Position numbers and translations under genes: made by a program. A stretch of 64,000 nt of DNA, taken from the NCBI GenBank assembly GCA_018812925.1, contig JAHJCU010000004.1, positions 37,621-101,620 on the forward strand, written 5' to 3'. Below, one piece after another: positions 50,236 through 59,919 of the stretch. The notes under the pieces were generated by a model that saw only the letters and a list, made by a program, of their open reading frames with translations, was not told the DNA's origin and ran no database searches. Position 1 is the stretch's first letter; each line of letters opens with the position of its first letter. The DNA comes from Candidatus Omnitrophota bacterium. Its GTDB lineage: Bacteria; CAIJMQ01.

Positions 50236-50790
50236 TTATATCTTCACATCGGGAACTTGCCGTTCTGTAGCATATTCTATTTCGAAGAAATCAGCTGACT
50301 TGAAATGAAATGCAAATGAAACAAGATTGGAAGGAAAAGTCTCTACCGCAGTATTAAGATTACGCACTGTTCCGTTATAATATCTGCGCGCCATCTCTAT
50401 GTCATTTTCGATTCTGATAAGCGTTTTCTGTAAATCAAGAAAATTTTTGTTGGCTTTTAGGTCGGGATACGCCTCAACGAGCGCAAAAAGATTTTTTATC
50501 CCAAAAGAGAATTGATTTTCTAATTCGCTTTTCTCTTTAATATTTGTGGTATTAGCCATTGCCTTAGAACGCAATTGGGTTATCTGTGCAAATAATCTTT
50601 GTTCATATTCTTTATAGCTCTTTACCACTTCCACTATATTCGGAATAAGGTCATGCCGTTTTTTCAACTGCACGTCAATATCACTCCACGCTTCTTTTAC
50701 TAGAAAACGAAGCCGAACTAAGTGGTTGAATATTCCGATTAAAAATACAACCGCAAGAGCAAAAATACCTATAATAATTATCTGCATCAC
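50236..50790 (-). CDS. lemA: LemA-family protein
   Basis: This 184-aa protein has one N-terminal membrane segment (about residues 4-23) and the LemA helical bundle with WSDIDVQLKKRHDLIPNIVE (about 36-55) and DIEMARRYYNGTVRNLNTAV near 135-154. The role is not established; LemA proteins commonly travel with DUF2207, TPM or SPFH proteins, as here. The length is normal. Confidence 0.95.
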   Translation of the reverse strand: MMQIIIIGIFALAVVFLIGIFNHLVRLRFLVKEAWSDIDVQLKKRHDLIPNIVEVVKSYKEYEQRLFAQITQLRSKAMANTTNIKEKSELENQFSFGIKNLFALVEAYPDLKANKNFLDLQKTLIRIENDIEMARRYYNGTVRNLNTAVETFPSNLVSFAFHFKSADFFEIEYATERQVPDVKI

Positions 50791-50886
50791 TTTATTAGCA
50801 TTAACTTTTTATTTCACACAAAAACACTCCTGCAATCTACCCTACAATGCAAGGTCAAATGTCTTCTGCTATTTCAAAAGAACTAG

Positions 50887-51753
50887 TTATTTCTCTCTCT
50901 TTTCCCTAAGCGGCAATACTCCTGCCAATTCGCCTATCACATTAACTAATTCCGCATTTCCTGGAACGACTACTTTTGCATTATTTTTTAAGGAAACTTC
51001 AACGGCTTCAAGTTTTCTTAAAACTTGCGCATTGCCCACAAAATATTTTTCTGCGGCTTCGTTCACTAATTTTATTGCTTCGGCTTCACCTGTGGCTTGT
51101 AAAATCCGCGCCTGCTTAATACCCTCCGCTTTTTTAATCTCTGCTCTCTTTTCGCCGTCTGCTACGGTTTCTCTGGCTGTAGCATAATCAACAGCTGCTA
51201 TCTTTTCATTCTCGGCTTTTACCACTTTATTCATAGTTTCCTGCACATCTTTTGGAGGGTCTATTTCTTTTAATTCCGTTCTGACAATAGTAATACCCCA
51301 GTTTTGAGTTTCATCAAGAAGTGTTTTGTGCAATTCGGAATTTATTTTCCCTCTTTCGCTGTTGGCAGATTTTAGGGTAAGTGTTCCGATGATATTTCTC
51401 AAAGTAGTACGCGCAAGGTTAACTATCTGATATTTATAAAGGTTAACATTATACTGGGAGTTTCTTACATGCTCTTCATCCGGATTAACTTTAAAATAAA
51501 CCTGCGCATCCACTCTGGCATTTAGGTTATCGTTGGTAATAATTTCCTGTGGTTCCGCATCAATCATTTGTTCTGTTATATTTACCAGATAAATCTTTTC
51601 TATGACGGGCATAACCCAGTTGAAGCCCGGGCTTGCAAAACGGTTATATTTACCCAATCTTTCAATTAATCCCCTATGCGTAGGACGGACTATGCGGATA
51701 CCGATTAAAAATATAAAAATAACTATACCTATAAAAATTGTCCAACCGTTCAT
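50887..51753 (-). CDS. SPFH-domain protein (paraslipin / QmcA-like)
   Basis: This 288-aa protein has an N-terminal membrane segment (WTIFIGIVIFIFLIGIRIV), a stomatin/SPFH domain (RGLIERLGKYNRFASPGFNW, then ITNDNLNARVDAQVYFKVN) and a long coiled-coil with ARETVADGEKRAEIKKAEGI. Such proteins form membrane microdomain scaffolds and often regulate proteases. GGAGGG precedes the ATG. It leads the SPFH-lemA-DUF2207 run and is divergent from waaF. A NfeD partner was not seen. Confidence 0.93.
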   Translation of the reverse strand: MNGWTIFIGIVIFIFLIGIRIVRPTHRGLIERLGKYNRFASPGFNWVMPVIEKIYLVNITEQMIDAEPQEIITNDNLNARVDAQVYFKVNPDEEHVRNSQYNVNLYKYQIVNLARTTLRNIIGTLTLKSANSERGKINSELHKTLLDETQNWGITIVRTELKEIDPPKDVQETMNKVVKAENEKIAAVDYATARETVADGEKRAEIKKAEGIKQARILQATGEAEAIKLVNEAAEKYFVGNAQVLRKLEAVEVSLKNNAKVVVPGNAELVNVIGELAGVLPLREKREK

Positions 51754-51876
51754 ATGTTACCCTCCTTTTTTAGATTATTAATATTTTAATTTATTGCTAT
51801 TACTGCGTTAACAAATTTATACTTTAACACATAAGAAGTCAACAGGAGACATCTTTTTTGATAGAATAGAAACGTA

Positions 51877-52881
51877 ATGAAAATTCTCGTCAGAAGCCCT
51901 AATTGGATTGGAGATGCTGTTTTATGTTTATCAAGCACTTCATATCTGAAAGAGAAAATGCCGCAAGCTCACATTACCATGCTTGCAAAAGATTGGGTTA
52001 AGGATGTTTTCTTAAACCATCCCGCAATTGATGAAATCATTTCTCTGAATAAAGCCTCAATTACTTTTATTAAAAAATCAAAATTTGATATAGGAATTCT
52101 TTTTACGAATTCTTTTTCCTCTGCATTTTTATTCTTTCTTGCCGATGTCAAAAAACGCATCGGTTACAAAACTGATTTGAGAAGTTTATTTTTAACCGAC
52201 GGCATTCCGGTGCCAAAAAATTTAAACACACTTCACCAAAGAGATTATTATTTTGAACTCGTCAGAAATTTGGTTCATGGAAATGACGCCGTTAAAAACC
52301 CCGTTCTTTATATCAGCGATGAAGAAAATGAAAAAGCAGATAGCGCCTTAAAAGGCTTGGGAATTAACGGGGGCACAAAGATAGTTGGTATATTTCCCGG
52401 CGCAAGTTACGGTCCCGCAAAAATGTGGGATACAAGGAATTTTAAATTACTTGCAGATAAAATTATAACAACAGACAAAGCCAAAGTTTTAATTTTTGGC
52501 GGCAAGAAAGAAAAAGAATTAGGCGAGATAATTCAAAATGAAGGAAGTAATATCATTAATCTATGCAGTAAAACAACGCTAAGAGAGACAATGGCTTTAA
52601 TAAAAAGGTGTGCAGTTTTTATAACAAACGATACAGGACCAATGCACATAGCTTCAGCTTTAAATATTCCGGTAATTGCTATCTTCGGTCCTACTAATGC
52701 CGAAAGGACTTCCCCGTTAGGCTCTTCAATTGTAATTAAAAAAGAATTTGATTGTTCTCCCTGTAAGCATAGAATCTGTCCCCTGCCAAATCACAAGTGC
52801 ATGGAAGAAATAAGCGTTGAAGAAGTTTTGGAAACAGTAAAAAAATGGATTGATGAGCCCCGCAACGTAAAACACCGGTAA
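51877..52881 (+). CDS. waaF: Lipopolysaccharide heptosyltransferase II (GT9)
   Basis: This enzyme adds heptose to the LPS inner core at the inner membrane. The 334-aa protein has RSPNWIGDAVLCLSSTSYLK at the N-terminus and the GT9 acceptor/donor motifs VGIFPGASYGPAKMW and TNDTGPMHIASALNIPVIAI (near residue 250). A C-terminal Cys cluster (DCSPCKHRICPLPNHKCMEE) is typical of WaaF/RfaF. A perfect hairpin lies just downstream. Confidence 0.93.
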   Translation: MKILVRSPNWIGDAVLCLSSTSYLKEKMPQAHITMLAKDWVKDVFLNHPAIDEIISLNKASITFIKKSKFDIGILFTNSFSSAFLFFLADVKKRIGYKTDLRSLFLTDGIPVPKNLNTLHQRDYYFELVRNLVHGNDAVKNPVLYISDEENEKADSALKGLGINGGTKIVGIFPGASYGPAKMWDTRNFKLLADKIITTDKAKVLIFGGKKEKELGEIIQNEGSNIINLCSKTTLRETMALIKRCAVFITNDTGPMHIASALNIPVIAIFGPTNAERTSPLGSSIVIKKEFDCSPCKHRICPLPNHKCMEEISVEEVLETVKKWIDEPRNVKHR

Positions 52882-52916
52882 AATCTCTTTGATATTTTCC
52901 CGATACTCTGCGGGGT

Positions 52917-52944
52917 AATCAGAACGCAGAAATGCGTTCTGATT
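52917..52944. repeat. Perfect 12-bp hairpin with GAAA loop after waaF
   Basis: AATCAGAACGCA pairs with TGCGTTCTGATT around GAAA. No T-run follows on either strand, so it is not a standard terminator. Heptad units TATAGAC and CATAGAC lie next to it (52949-52962). Confidence 0.75.
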
Positions 52945-52950
52945 AAACTA

Positions 52951-52979
52951 TAGACCATAGACTAAAGAAAAGATATAAT
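52951..52979 (+). promoter_or_regulatory. Possible murA promoter overlapping heptad units
   Basis: TAGACC (52951-52956) and TATAAT (52974-52979) are 17 bases apart, upstream of the murA ATG at 53003. The -35 is a poor match and is part of the heptad units. Confidence 0.4.
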
Positions 52980-53002
52980 TACAAAATAAATCCTCAAGAA
53001 AA

Positions 53003-54265
53003 ATGGATAAAATTATAATTGACGGTCCCTGTCCGTTAAAAGGAAAAGTAAAAGTATCGGGTGCCAAAAACTCCACTCTTCCTATAATGGCGGCGTGTCT
53101 TCTTTCCCCCTCTAAATTCGTGCTGAGGAATATCCCGTCGGTAGTCGATGCACACACAATGATAAAACTGTTATCTGCTCTTGGCGCAAAAACAGAATGG
53201 TTAAGCAAGGATGCCATATCTATAGATTCAACCAATGTAAATAAATGGAAAGCTCCTTATCAGATAGTCAGTAAAATGAGAGCATCTATCTGTGTTTTAG
53301 GTCCGCTTATGGCAAGGTTCAAGAAAGCGGAGGTATCATATCCCGGCGGATGTGTCATAGGAACAAGGCCCATCGACCTGCACTTGAAAGGATTAACAAA
53401 ATTGGGTGCCAAGATAGAACTTAAAGATGGTTATGTGGTAGCAAAAGCTAAAAAATTAAACGGAGCATCAATATATCTGGCGGGTGTTTACGGTTCAACC
53501 GTTCTTGGGACAGCAAACATATTAATGGCGTCAACATTGGCAAAGGGCGAAACGATAATAGAAGGCGCTGCCTGTGAACCAGAAGTTGTGGACTTAGGAA
53601 CTTTTCTTATTAAAATGGGAGCAAAGATAAAAGGATTAGGAAGCCCGACGATAACTGTAACAGGCGTAAAAAAACTTCATGGAGCAGAACACACAATTAT
53701 AAGCGACCGTATAGAAGCAGGCACATATCTAATCGGCGGAATCATATCCCGAGGCGAAGTCGAAGTTGAAGACATAAATCCTAAATTTCTGACAGTTTTC
53801 ATAGATAAACTAATTGAATGCGGAGTTGAAGTCAAACAAACGGCTAACAGTATTAAAGTAAAAGCTAAAAAGAATTTAAAACCGATAGAAATTACTACTC
53901 TTCCCTACCCCGGATTTCCGACCGACCTGCAGGCGCAGATGACAGCTTTTCTTACTACAATAGAGGGTATATCATTCATCCATGAAAAAATATATCCCGA
54001 TAGATTTATGCACATTGCAGAACTTCTGCGTATGGGGGCGCGAATAATGAAACAAGATTCGGCAACAATAATCCAAGGAGGAAAGTTAAAAGGCGCGCCC
54101 GTAATGGCGTCGGACTTAAGAGCTTCTGCCGCTTTGGTTCTGGCAGGACTGGCAGCAGAAGGCAGGACAGAAGTAAACAGAGTCTATCATATAGACAGAG
54201 GTTACCCGAAAATTGATGAAAAATTAGCTTCGTTAGGCGCAAAAATTAGAAGAGTGAAAGCATGA
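53003..54265 (+). CDS. murA: UDP-N-acetylglucosamine 1-carboxyvinyltransferase
   Basis: This enzyme starts peptidoglycan synthesis by adding enolpyruvate to UDP-GlcNAc. The 420-aa protein has SGAKNSTLPIMAACLL (about residues 19-34) and the active-site loop PGGCVIGTRPIDLHLKGL with the catalytic Cys near residue 116. The Cys is the fosfomycin target, so sensitivity of this enzyme would be expected; Asp variants are resistant. It overlaps hisD by four bases. Confidence 0.97.
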   Translation: MDKIIIDGPCPLKGKVKVSGAKNSTLPIMAACLLSPSKFVLRNIPSVVDAHTMIKLLSALGAKTEWLSKDAISIDSTNVNKWKAPYQIVSKMRASICVLGPLMARFKKAEVSYPGGCVIGTRPIDLHLKGLTKLGAKIELKDGYVVAKAKKLNGASIYLAGVYGSTVLGTANILMASTLAKGETIIEGAACEPEVVDLGTFLIKMGAKIKGLGSPTITVTGVKKLHGAEHTIISDRIEAGTYLIGGIISRGEVEVEDINPKFLTVFIDKLIECGVEVKQTANSIKVKAKKNLKPIEITTLPYPGFPTDLQAQMTAFLTTIEGISFIHEKIYPDRFMHIAELLRMGARIMKQDSATIIQGGKLKGAPVMASDLRASAALVLAGLAAEGRTEVNRVYHIDRGYPKIDEKLASLGAKIRRVKA

Positions 54266-55551
54266 TAGCGATAAAAGAGAGTAAAAGATTAAAAACACCT
54301 TTTGTAAATGCCGACGTAGAAAAAACGGTAAAAGAAATTATTAATCGGGTAAAAATGGAAAAAGATAATGCTATTGATATATTTACTATAAAGTATGACC
54401 TTGGTGAAGAGACAAAGATAGATGTACAGACTCTGCGCGAAATAAAAGTTCCAGAAAAAGAAATAGAAGACGCAGAAAAGAAAGTAGACAAAGATTTTAT
54501 AATTGCAATTAAAAAAGCTAAAGAGAGAATAGAAAACTTTCACCGAATACAAAAAGAAAAATTTAAAGATTGGAAAAAAGAAGAAGATGGTATTTTAACA
54601 GGCGAAATCTTTAAACCTTTACAAAAGGTGGGGATATATGTTCCTGCAGGAAAAGCTCCTTTATCATCTTCACTGCTTATGGCAGCAATTCCCGCTCAAA
54701 TAGCAGGTGTAGAAAAAATAGTTATAGCAACTCCTCCTCAAAAAGATGATACTATTAGTATTCATATACTTGCAACCGCCAGTCTGTTAGGTTTAAAAGA
54801 AATATATAAGGTTGGAGGAGCTCAAGCAATAGCTGCGCTTGCCTATGGCACAGAAACTATCCCTAAAGTTGATAAAATAGTCGGTCCCGGAAATATTTAT
54901 GTAACATTAGCAAAAAAACTACTTTATGGAGAGGTGGGAATTGATATATTAGCAGGTCCGTCGGAGGTAACAATTATCGCAGACGATACCGCAGAAGCAG
55001 AATTCATTGCATACGACCTTCTGTCCCAAACCGAACACGGTCCGCATTCGCCCGCTATATTGTTATCGCCATCCGAAAAATTATGCAAAGAAGTAGAGAA
55101 GAAAATCAAAGCTCTTCTTGCAGATTGCGATGAAAATACACGAAAATCATGGGATAACAACGGTGGTATTTATAAAACGAACAACTTAGAAGAAGCTTTC
55201 ACAAAAGTTAACGAATCAGCACCCGAACATCTTATACTTGCGATTGAAAACCCTCACGCCTTTTTAGATAAAATAAAAAGCGCAGGCACGGTATTTTTAG
55301 GAAACTATTCACCTGTAACATTAGGAGATTATATCGCAGGACCTAATCATATTATACCCACATCACAAACCGGCAGATGGGATTCGCCTTTAGGCGTAAA
55401 AGATTTCCTTAAATGCATCAATATAATCAGCGCAGAAAAATCTTCACTACAAAAATTAGAACCATTTTTAAAATCATTAACCGACGCAGAAAAACTCAAT
55501 AACCATTCTAAAGCAGTAGAAATAAGAAATGAAAGGAGACAGTATGAATAA
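54262..55551 (+). CDS. hisD: Histidinol dehydrogenase
   Basis: This enzyme oxidises histidinol to histidine in two NAD-dependent steps. The 429-aa protein has VDKIVGPGNIYVTLAKKLLY, DILAGPSEVTIIAD, SQTEHGPHSPAIL (zinc-site Gln/His) and GDYIAGPNHIIPTSQTGRW. It overlaps murA by four bases at the start (ATGA) and the SYLF gene by eight at the end. Coupling of a histidine gene to murA occurs in several phyla. Confidence 0.97.
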   Translation: MIAIKESKRLKTPFVNADVEKTVKEIINRVKMEKDNAIDIFTIKYDLGEETKIDVQTLREIKVPEKEIEDAEKKVDKDFIIAIKKAKERIENFHRIQKEKFKDWKKEEDGILTGEIFKPLQKVGIYVPAGKAPLSSSLLMAAIPAQIAGVEKIVIATPPQKDDTISIHILATASLLGLKEIYKVGGAQAIAALAYGTETIPKVDKIVGPGNIYVTLAKKLLYGEVGIDILAGPSEVTIIADDTAEAEFIAYDLLSQTEHGPHSPAILLSPSEKLCKEVEKKIKALLADCDENTRKSWDNNGGIYKTNNLEEAFTKVNESAPEHLILAIENPHAFLDKIKSAGTVFLGNYSPVTLGDYIAGPNHIIPTSQTGRWDSPLGVKDFLKCINIISAEKSSLQKLEPFLKSLTDAEKLNNHSKAVEIRNERRQYE

Positions 55552-56233
55552 CATAGTAAAAAGTGTGGTATTTTTGCTCGTTGTAACTTTTCTTTTAGTA
55601 CCAGCGAAAGGATTTGCTCAGACAAGAGGTGAACTTACAGCGCGCATTGAAAGAGCACAAGAATATCTTGGAGACATTATGGAAGCTCCTGATACTTCCA
55701 TTCCACAATCAATCATGGAAAACTGTCACGGAATAATAATTCTGCGTCAATATAAAGCAGGATTTATTTTTGGAGTAAAGGGAGGACAGGGAATAGTTCT
55801 TGTTAAAGACGAAACTACAAATGAGTGGAGTCCTCCGGCATTTGTAAAAACAGGCGAAGGCAGTTTTGGTCTGCAGATCGGCGGACAATCGGTTGACTCT
55901 ATATTTTTAATTATGAACAAAGACGGGATGGAAATGTTAAACAAAACTAAATTTAAGATTGGGTTGGATGCTTCTGCCGCAATAGGACCTATAGGAAGAG
56001 ACGCAGAAGCCAAAGTGGGCCCCGGGACAGCCATACTTGTATATTCAAGAGCCAAAGGGTTATATGCAGGAGCATCATTTGAAGGGGGACTTCTTTTAAA
56101 TGATGACACTGCCAACAGAAAGTTTTACGATGTAAAAGACATTACTATTCAGGATATTCTGTTTGACAATAAAGTAAACATGCCGGAGGAAGCAAAACCT
56201 TTAATTAATTTATTGAATGATTATATCAACTAA
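55544..56233 (+). CDS. SYLF-domain lipid-binding-type secreted protein (Ysc84-like)
   Basis: The start at 55544 (229 aa) follows AGGAG by five bases and opens a signal peptide MNNIVKSVVFLLVVTFLLVP ending GFA-QTR. The mature part has the SYLF/Ysc84 motifs HGIIILRQYKAGFIFGVKGG, LDASAAIGPIGRDAEAK and SRAKGLYAGASFEGGLL. Such domains bind phosphoinositides in eukaryotes; the role of bacterial periplasmic members is unknown. It overlaps hisD by eight bases. Confidence 0.92.
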   Translation: MNNIVKSVVFLLVVTFLLVPAKGFAQTRGELTARIERAQEYLGDIMEAPDTSIPQSIMENCHGIIILRQYKAGFIFGVKGGQGIVLVKDETTNEWSPPAFVKTGEGSFGLQIGGQSVDSIFLIMNKDGMEMLNKTKFKIGLDASAAIGPIGRDAEAKVGPGTAILVYSRAKGLYAGASFEGGLLLNDDTANRKFYDVKDITIQDILFDNKVNMPEEAKPLINLLNDYIN

Positions 56234-56275
56234 GCCAAATAAACCAGAATATTAAAATTTTTTAAGGGAAAACTG

Positions 56276-56548
56276 ATGATTGAAAAAAGTGAGCTTGTTT
56301 TATTTTTACTTAGTTTAGGTGTTTTGTTTTTCCTTATTGGAAATACATCACGGTTTAAAAAAATCCCCTCATCAAATATTCTAATTGCGGGGTTCCTTGT
56401 ATTTTTTACGGGATGGGTTTTTACAATTCTTGAGGGTTTTTTCTGGGGAACATTTCTCAATATCATAGAGCATATTTGTTATATAGCAGGGCTCGTATTA
56501 GTAGCTGTCTGGTGCTGGAAAATGTTCGGCAGGAAGGAGATTAGATAG
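56276..56548 (+). CDS. Small three-TM protein, related to the HD-GYP sensor's N-terminus
   Basis: This 90-aa protein consists of three hydrophobic segments (about 7-24, 35-57 and 64-84), with a Lys-rich loop and the pattern ILEGFFWGTFLNIIEHICY before the third. The next protein has a similar three-segment N-terminus with NIFEW and DIYGDLVG at the same place. The stop overlaps the GTG start of that gene by one base, so the two are translationally coupled. I do not know a named family; a membrane sensor partner is inferred. Confidence 0.75.
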   Translation: MIEKSELVLFLLSLGVLFFLIGNTSRFKKIPSSNILIAGFLVFFTGWVFTILEGFFWGTFLNIIEHICYIAGLVLVAVWCWKMFGRKEIR

Positions 56549-58536
56549 TGGAGCATACAGTAATAAGTTCTCTTGACACTATTTCTTTACTTATAATCCT
56601 CATAATATTTGCAATATTTGCATGTGGATGGAAACGCTCTATACACTCCGGAGTCAAGTTTTTCTTTGCAGGAGTTCTCTCCCTAATGTTTATTTATACC
56701 TCCTGTAATATCTTTGAATGGACCGGAGAAAATAACGCCTTTGACATCTACGGAGACCTTGTCGGGATATTAATACCAATGACCTGGGGGTTCCTTTTTT
56801 ACGCGCTCCTGCAGCAATTAACAGAACAAGAATTAAAAAATAGTGACGCAAAATTTCAGGAATTGTTTGATGAAGCACCAATAGGTTACTACGAACTGAA
56901 TATAGAAGGACGAATAACAAGAGTTAATCGCACGGAACTGGAAATGCTCGGCTATACTTTTAAGGAAATGTGGAGACATTACGTGTGGGATTTTATTGAG
57001 GAAAGTGAAACGTCGCATCAAACATTCACGGACAAAATTAAAGGAATTTTGCCGCCTGACCCCTCCACAGAATACACCTATCGATGTAAAGACGGAACAT
57101 TAATACCTGTTCTGGTTAAGGACAAAATTCTAAAAGATGATATAGGGCAGATTATAGGTATTCGTTCAACTATTCAGAATATTACCGACCATAAAAAAGT
57201 TATAGAAAAACTAAAAGAGAACGAAGAATTCAGCATGGCCTTGTTCGAATATAACCCTATAGAAACCATAGTTGTTAATACAAAAGGCGAAATAATCAAT
57301 TTTAATTTACCAAAGAGAAAATCCGGAGACAGATTACCCAATGTCCGAGACATAATGTATAAAGATTATGCAAAGAAGCATGAACTCGACATGTATACTG
57401 AATTGATGCAGTGTATTAGTTCGGGAAAAACAAAAACCTTTCCTGACCAGAAATATAAAGGCAAAATTTTGTCAATAACCATAGCGCCATTCCCAAAAGG
57501 AGCCATAATAACATCGCAAGATATTACGGAACGCAAATTTGTAGAAGAAGCGTTAAAAGTAAGCGAAGAGCGATACAGGGAATTATGGAATAATGCGCCT
57601 GTCGCCTATCATGTACTTAATGCAAAAGGAATTATTATAAGCGTGAATCATACTGAAGCAAAAATGTTCGGATATGAACCCGACCAAATGATAGGCAAAT
57701 CTATTTTTGAATTTATTCTGCCCCAACAGCAAGTTGAGGCAAAAAAAAGATTTCTGAAAAAGATGCGCGGCAAACATTTGGAAAACGCAGAAGACAGAAT
57801 ATATGTAGCAAAAGATGGTAGAAAAATCCATGTTACTATTGATGACATATTTGAATATGATAATAAAGGCAAGATTATAGGAGTTAGGACCACACTGATT
57901 GATATAACCGACCGCAAGAAAGCTGAAGAAGAACGCGAACAAAATTTCCAGCAAATAAAAAGAGCTTTTGAAGAAACGATAACTGCTTTAGCATCTGCAG
58001 GTGAAATAAGGGATTTGTATACTGCAGGACATCAAAAAAGAGTAACAGAGCTTGCCTGTGCCATAGCTAAAGAAATGAACCTTCCCAATAGCCAAATTGA
58101 TTCAATACGAATGGCAGGGCTCGTTCATGACATAGGCAAAATAGCAATTCCCGCCGAAATTCTAGGCAAACCGGCAAAGTTATCTGAAATGGAAATGGAT
58201 TTGGTAAAAACTCATTCCAAAGCAGGATATGATATATTAAAAACCGTAGAGTTTCCTTGGCCTTTAGCAAAAATAGTTCTTCAACACCATGAAAGAATAG
58301 ACGGTTCAGGTTACCCGGAAGGATTAAAAGGAAACGAGATACTTCTGGAGGCACGAATTTTAAGTATAGCCGATGTTGTTGAGGCAATGGCAACTTACAG
58401 ACCCTATCATGAAACATTCGGTATAGATATAGCATTAGAAGAAATTTTAAAAAACAAAGGGAAGTTATACGACCCTCAAGTAGTAGATATTTGCGTAAAA
58501 CTGTTCAAAGAAAAAAGATTTAAACTTAAAGATTAA
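56548..58536 (+). CDS. Membrane sensor with three PAS domains and HD-GYP phosphodiesterase
   Basis: This 662-aa protein (GTG start) has three membrane segments in the first 90 residues. PAS domains follow at about 97-215 (FDEAPIGYYELNIEGRITRV), 220-325 (degenerate) and 330-450 (WNNAPVAYHVLNAKGIIISV). A C-terminal HD-GYP domain has VHDIGKIAIPAEIL and HHERIDGSGYPEGLKG. Such enzymes degrade cyclic di-GMP in response to bound signals. The HD and GYP residues are intact, so activity is likely. No diguanylate cyclase is encoded nearby. The ligand of the PAS domains is unknown. Confidence 0.93.
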   Translation: MEHTVISSLDTISLLIILIIFAIFACGWKRSIHSGVKFFFAGVLSLMFIYTSCNIFEWTGENNAFDIYGDLVGILIPMTWGFLFYALLQQLTEQELKNSDAKFQELFDEAPIGYYELNIEGRITRVNRTELEMLGYTFKEMWRHYVWDFIEESETSHQTFTDKIKGILPPDPSTEYTYRCKDGTLIPVLVKDKILKDDIGQIIGIRSTIQNITDHKKVIEKLKENEEFSMALFEYNPIETIVVNTKGEIINFNLPKRKSGDRLPNVRDIMYKDYAKKHELDMYTELMQCISSGKTKTFPDQKYKGKILSITIAPFPKGAIITSQDITERKFVEEALKVSEERYRELWNNAPVAYHVLNAKGIIISVNHTEAKMFGYEPDQMIGKSIFEFILPQQQVEAKKRFLKKMRGKHLENAEDRIYVAKDGRKIHVTIDDIFEYDNKGKIIGVRTTLIDITDRKKAEEEREQNFQQIKRAFEETITALASAGEIRDLYTAGHQKRVTELACAIAKEMNLPNSQIDSIRMAGLVHDIGKIAIPAEILGKPAKLSEMEMDLVKTHSKAGYDILKTVEFPWPLAKIVLQHHERIDGSGYPEGLKGNEILLEARILSIADVVEAMATYRPYHETFGIDIALEEILKNKGKLYDPQVVDICVKLFKEKRFKLKD

Positions 58537-58569
58537 AATCTCTCAAAAATATGTATAAGGAACGCGAAA

Positions 58570-59853
58570 ATGAACCACTTCAATTTTAAAAACGGACATC
58601 TTTACTGTGAGAATATTCCGGTAAAAGATATCGCCGAAAAAATAGGAACACCTACTTATATTTATTCTTCCGCAACAATAAATAACAACTTAGAACTCTT
58701 CGACGAAGCATTTAAAGATTATCCCCATCTTTTCTGTTACTCTATGAAAGCCAATTCCAATTTAAGTATTCTCGCTATTACGGCAAAAAAAGGCTGGGGA
58801 ATCGATATTGTCTCAGGTGGTGAACTATTTAGAGCATTAAAAGCAGGAGTAGACCCCAAAAAGATAGTCTATGCCGGAGTCGGAAAAACAAGTAAAGAAT
58901 TAAAAGAAGCGATAGATGCCGATATACTGCTTATAAATATTGAATCTGAAGCGGAATTGGAAGCAATAGATAAAATCGGTAAACAGAGTGAAAAAGAAGT
59001 ATCTGTTGCATTAAGGATAAATCCCGAAATTGAACCCGAAACACACCATAATATTGCTACTGGGAAAAAAGGAACAAAATTTGGGCTCTCATTCATTCGG
59101 GCAAAAGAAATATTTTTAAAACGGGCTAATTATAAAAATATACAAATCGAAGGTTTACATATGCATATTGGTTCTCAAATAGTTTCCCTAAAACCGTATG
59201 AGGAAGCTGTAAGAAAAATGGTTGAGTTTATTGAAGAATTAAAAAAAGAAGACGTACCTATACAATGGTTAAATATCGGCGGAGGAATGGGGATAACTTA
59301 CAAAGAAGAAATCCCGCCTACTCCAAGTCAGCTGGCAGACGCAATTTTGCCACTCATAGAGAAAACAGGATGCAAACTTATTATAGAGCCGGGTCGTTTT
59401 ATTGTAGGTAATGCCGGCATACTTATAACTAAAGTTTTGTATACAAAGATAAGCGAAGATAGAAATTTCATAATAGTGGACGCAGGTATGAATAGTTTAG
59501 TTAGAGTTGCTCTTTACGGAGCATATCACGAAATTCTCTCGGAAGAACAGAAATATGGAACAATTGTAGCAGATGTTGTTGGACCTATCTGCGAAAATAC
59601 TGACTTCTTTGCAAAAAACAGAGAACTGCCACCTTTTAAACAAGGTGATTACCTCATTATTATGAGCACAGGGGCTTTTAGTTTTAGTATGTCCTCAAAT
59701 TACAATTCTCACACACGACCAGCAGAAGTTCTTATCGATAACTCCAGAGGCTACTTAATCAAAAGGAGGGAATCTTATTTAGACCTTATACAGGGAGAGT
59801 CCATATCCCCTCGGTTAGTGCTTCCATCCTCGTTAGAAAGTGTAGATTTTTAA
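58570..59853 (+). CDS. lysA: Diaminopimelate decarboxylase
   Basis: This enzyme makes lysine from meso-diaminopimelate. The 427-aa protein has FCYSMKANSNLSILAI with the PLP Lys (near residue 60), GLHMHIGSQI, NIGGGMGITYKEE, EPGRFIVGNAG and a CEN-containing C-terminal active-site loop (GPICENTDFFAKN). The final residues (SSLESVDF) are encoded by a degenerate palindrome (59828-59859) related to the CCCCGTTAGA elements. Confidence 0.96.
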   Translation: MNHFNFKNGHLYCENIPVKDIAEKIGTPTYIYSSATINNNLELFDEAFKDYPHLFCYSMKANSNLSILAITAKKGWGIDIVSGGELFRALKAGVDPKKIVYAGVGKTSKELKEAIDADILLINIESEAELEAIDKIGKQSEKEVSVALRINPEIEPETHHNIATGKKGTKFGLSFIRAKEIFLKRANYKNIQIEGLHMHIGSQIVSLKPYEEAVRKMVEFIEELKKEDVPIQWLNIGGGMGITYKEEIPPTPSQLADAILPLIEKTGCKLIIEPGRFIVGNAGILITKVLYTKISEDRNFIIVDAGMNSLVRVALYGAYHEILSEEQKYGTIVADVVGPICENTDFFAKNRELPPFKQGDYLIIMSTGAFSFSMSSNYNSHTRPAEVLIDNSRGYLIKRRESYLDLIQGESISPRLVLPSSLESVDF

Positions 59854-59859
59854 ACGAGG
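59828..59859. repeat. Degenerate palindrome at the lysA end, copy E7
   Basis: CCTCGTTAGAAA and TTTAAACGAGG are inverted. One base differs from the CCCCGTTAGA type at the core, and the copy is only 32 bp long, so the family link is uncertain. Confidence 0.45.
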
Positions 59860-59919
59860 TGAGTGAAAAGAATAAAATGTCTTTCTATTAGCTCCTTTTC
59901 TTTTGATATAGTAAATATA

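Noticed and set aside
59863..59919. GTG start giving the second glycosyltransferase 19 more residues
   Set aside because: The extra residues have no family similarity and the usual GT4 start follows the ATG at 59920; kept as an alternative only.
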